In this document: piece after piece, positions 5,794-6,878 of the stretch
Layout of the letters: every line of letters starts with the position of its first letter
How positions within the stretch are numbered: the first letter of the stretch is position 1
Assembly (NCBI GenBank): GCA_028699365.1
Contig: JAQVUQ010000149.1
Span: 1-6,878, forward strand
Reading direction: 5' to 3'
DNA length: 6,878 nucleotides
Origin: a bacterium
GTDB taxonomy: Bacteria; UBP13; UBA5359
Program-made: the position numbers and the translations under genes
The notes under the pieces: generated by a model
Database searches by the model: none
Told to the model about the DNA's origin: nothing
Seen by the model: the letters and a program-made list of their open reading frames with translations, nothing else

Positions 5794-6878
5794 ATGGAAA
5801 TCAGAAAGTTCGAACTACCTCAGAATGAGATGCCCAGCAGTTGGTATAACGTGGCTGCCGATCTTCCGGCCCCCATGGAGCCGCCGATGCACCCCGGCAC
5901 GCATCAGCCTTTGGCGCCGGAGGATTTGGCAGCGATATTCCCGATGGAGCTTATCGAGCAGGAGATGAGCACTCAGAGATGGATAGACATACCCGGAGCG
6001 GTTCTGGATGCCTATCGTCTCTGGCGGCCGACACCGCTCTTCCGCGCCGTAAATCTGGAGAAGCGTCTCAAAACACCGGCAAAGATATTTTTTAAATACG
6101 AGGGCACCAGCCCTGCCGGCAGTCACAAGCCCAATACCGCCATTGCCCAGGCATATTATAACAAGAAGGCCGGCGTCAAGAAGCTGACGACGGAGACGGG
6201 TGCCGGGCAGTGGGGATGCGCACTCTCTTTTGCGTGCCATACTTTCGGCCTGGATTGCAAGGTCTTCATGGTGAAGGTAAGCTATAACCAGAAGCCTTAC
6301 CGTAAATTCATGATGCAGCTCTGGGGGGGCGAGGTCATAGCAAGCCCAAGCAATACGACCGAATCCGGCCGGCAGATACTGGCTAAAGACCCCATGAGCA
6401 ACGGCAGTCTCGGCGGAGCTATCAGTGAGGCGATAGAGGAAGCCGTTAAAGATGAGAACACCAAATACTCGCTGGGAAGTGTTCTCAATCATGTCATGCT
6501 TCATCAGTCGATCATAGGTCTTGAAGCCAGGAAGCAGATGGAGATGGCCGGAGCATACCCCGATATTCTGATCGGCTGTGCGGGTGGAGGCAGTAATTTT
6601 GCCGGGCTGGTATTTCCTTTTGTTCCCGACAAGCTGGCCGGCAGAGACATCAGAATTGTTGCCGTGGAGCCGTCGGCCTGCCCGACGTTGACCAGAGGGT
6701 TCTACCGTTATGACTTCGGGGATGTGGCCAGGTTCACGCCACTACTGAAGATGTATACCCTTGGCCATTCCTTTATGCCGCCGGGAATACATGCCGGAGG
6801 TTTGCGTTATCACGGCATGTCGCCGCTGGTGAGCCTGCTTTACGAGCACAAAGTCATGGAAGCCGTATCTTACCCGCA
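5794..6878 (+). CDS. trpB: Tryptophan synthase beta chain, TrpB2 type (3' end beyond the window)
   Basis: A PLP-dependent fold-type II enzyme that condenses indole with L-serine (or, in some TrpB2 enzymes, O-phosphoserine) to make tryptophan. The first 361 codons are present and no stop is reached; full TrpB2 proteins are around 430-460 residues, so perhaps 70-100 residues are missing. The start is ATG at 5794 with GGAAAGGAG 8 nt upstream. TrpB2 rather than TrpB1 is indicated by the long N-terminal extension (about 1-75), WRPTPLFRA (77-85), the TrpB2-style PLP lysine motif [11 protein letters not shown] (106-116, Lys112), [10 protein letters not shown] (132-141, catalytic Glu134) and the TrpB2 segment [10 protein letters not shown] (184-193). 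The phosphate-binding loop is GCAGGGSNF (261-269), followed by VAVEP (289-293). TrpB2 enzymes commonly work without a TrpA partner, as indole salvage or stand-alone beta subunits. No other trp gene is visible, though the right flank is unseen. Family assignment is strong; the physiological role is inferred. Confidence 0.93.
   Translation, partial: MEIRKFELPQNEMPSSWYNVAADLPAPMEPPMHPGTHQPLAPEDLAAIFPMELIEQEMSTQRWIDIPGAVLDAYRLWRPTPLFRAVNLEKRLKTPAKIFFKYEGTSPAGSHKPNTAIAQAYYNKKAGVKKLTTETGAGQWGCALSFACHTFGLDCKVFMVKVSYNQKPYRKFMMQLWGGEVIASPSNTTESGRQILAKDPMSNGSLGGAISEAIEEAVKDENTKYSLGSVLNHVMLHQSIIGLEARKQMEMAGAYPDILIGCAGGGSNFAGLVFPFVPDKLAGRDIRIVAVEPSACPTLTRGFYRYDFGDVARFTPLLKMYTLGHSFMPPGIHAGGLRYHGMSPLVSLLYEHKVMEAVSYP

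Noticed and set aside
5672-5968. 98-codon + strand frame bridging the ftcD end and trpB2 start
   Set aside because: It overlaps ftcD and the first 58 codons of trpB2 in another frame, has no ribosome site, and its C-terminal part is an arginine/serine/tryptophan-rich shadow of trpB2.

Overview
The window reads as a compact bacterial chromosomal segment with five protein genes, all on the + strand: an archaeal-type cofactor-independent phosphoglycerate mutase (apgM family, possibly a homoserine kinase), tRNA(Ile)-lysidine synthetase (tilS), the membrane AAA+ protease FtsH, a stand-alone glutamate formimidoyltransferase (ftcD-like), and the first 361 codons of a TrpB2-type tryptophan synthase beta chain that runs off the right edge. 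TilS and bacterial-type FtsH make the host a bacterium. GC-rich coding sequence, three TTG starts in five genes, and archaeal-type aPGAM and TrpB2 in a bacterium fit an anaerobic or deep-branching lineage. Chloroflexota/Dehalococcoidia is my guess from general resemblance only. No RNA gene, insertion sequence, CRISPR array or phage gene is visible.

Layout. Bases 5-2620: apgM and tilS lie three bases apart in the same reading frame and probably share one transcript. Bases 2621-2828: an AT-rich intergenic region with a strong sigma70-type promoter (TTGTTC, 17 bp, extended-10 TGCTATAAT). The predicted ftsH 5' leader there is almost filled by two facing arrays of about 8-nt repeats (TTAGN units, then NCTAA units) that can pair into one long imperfect stem-loop. 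Bases 2829-4706: ftsH, followed by a textbook Rho-independent terminator (4710-4747). Bases 4797-5696: ftcD. Bases 5697-5793: a 97-nt AT-rich gap with a good Shine-Dalgarno. Bases 5794 to the end: trpB2, truncated by the window.

How they fit together. These are housekeeping and metabolic genes rather than one pathway. TilS decodes AUA codons by lysidine modification, and FtsH does membrane and cytosolic protein quality control. TilS and FtsH are classic neighbours in bacteria, but the hpt gene that often lies between them is absent and the promoter/repeat leader occupies its place. ApgM belongs to glycolysis/gluconeogenesis (or threonine synthesis), FtcD to one-carbon/folate metabolism, and TrpB2 to tryptophan synthesis or indole salvage. 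I see no new multi-gene defence or biosynthetic system. The one structure not explained by known features is the octamer-repeat inverted element in the ftsH leader.
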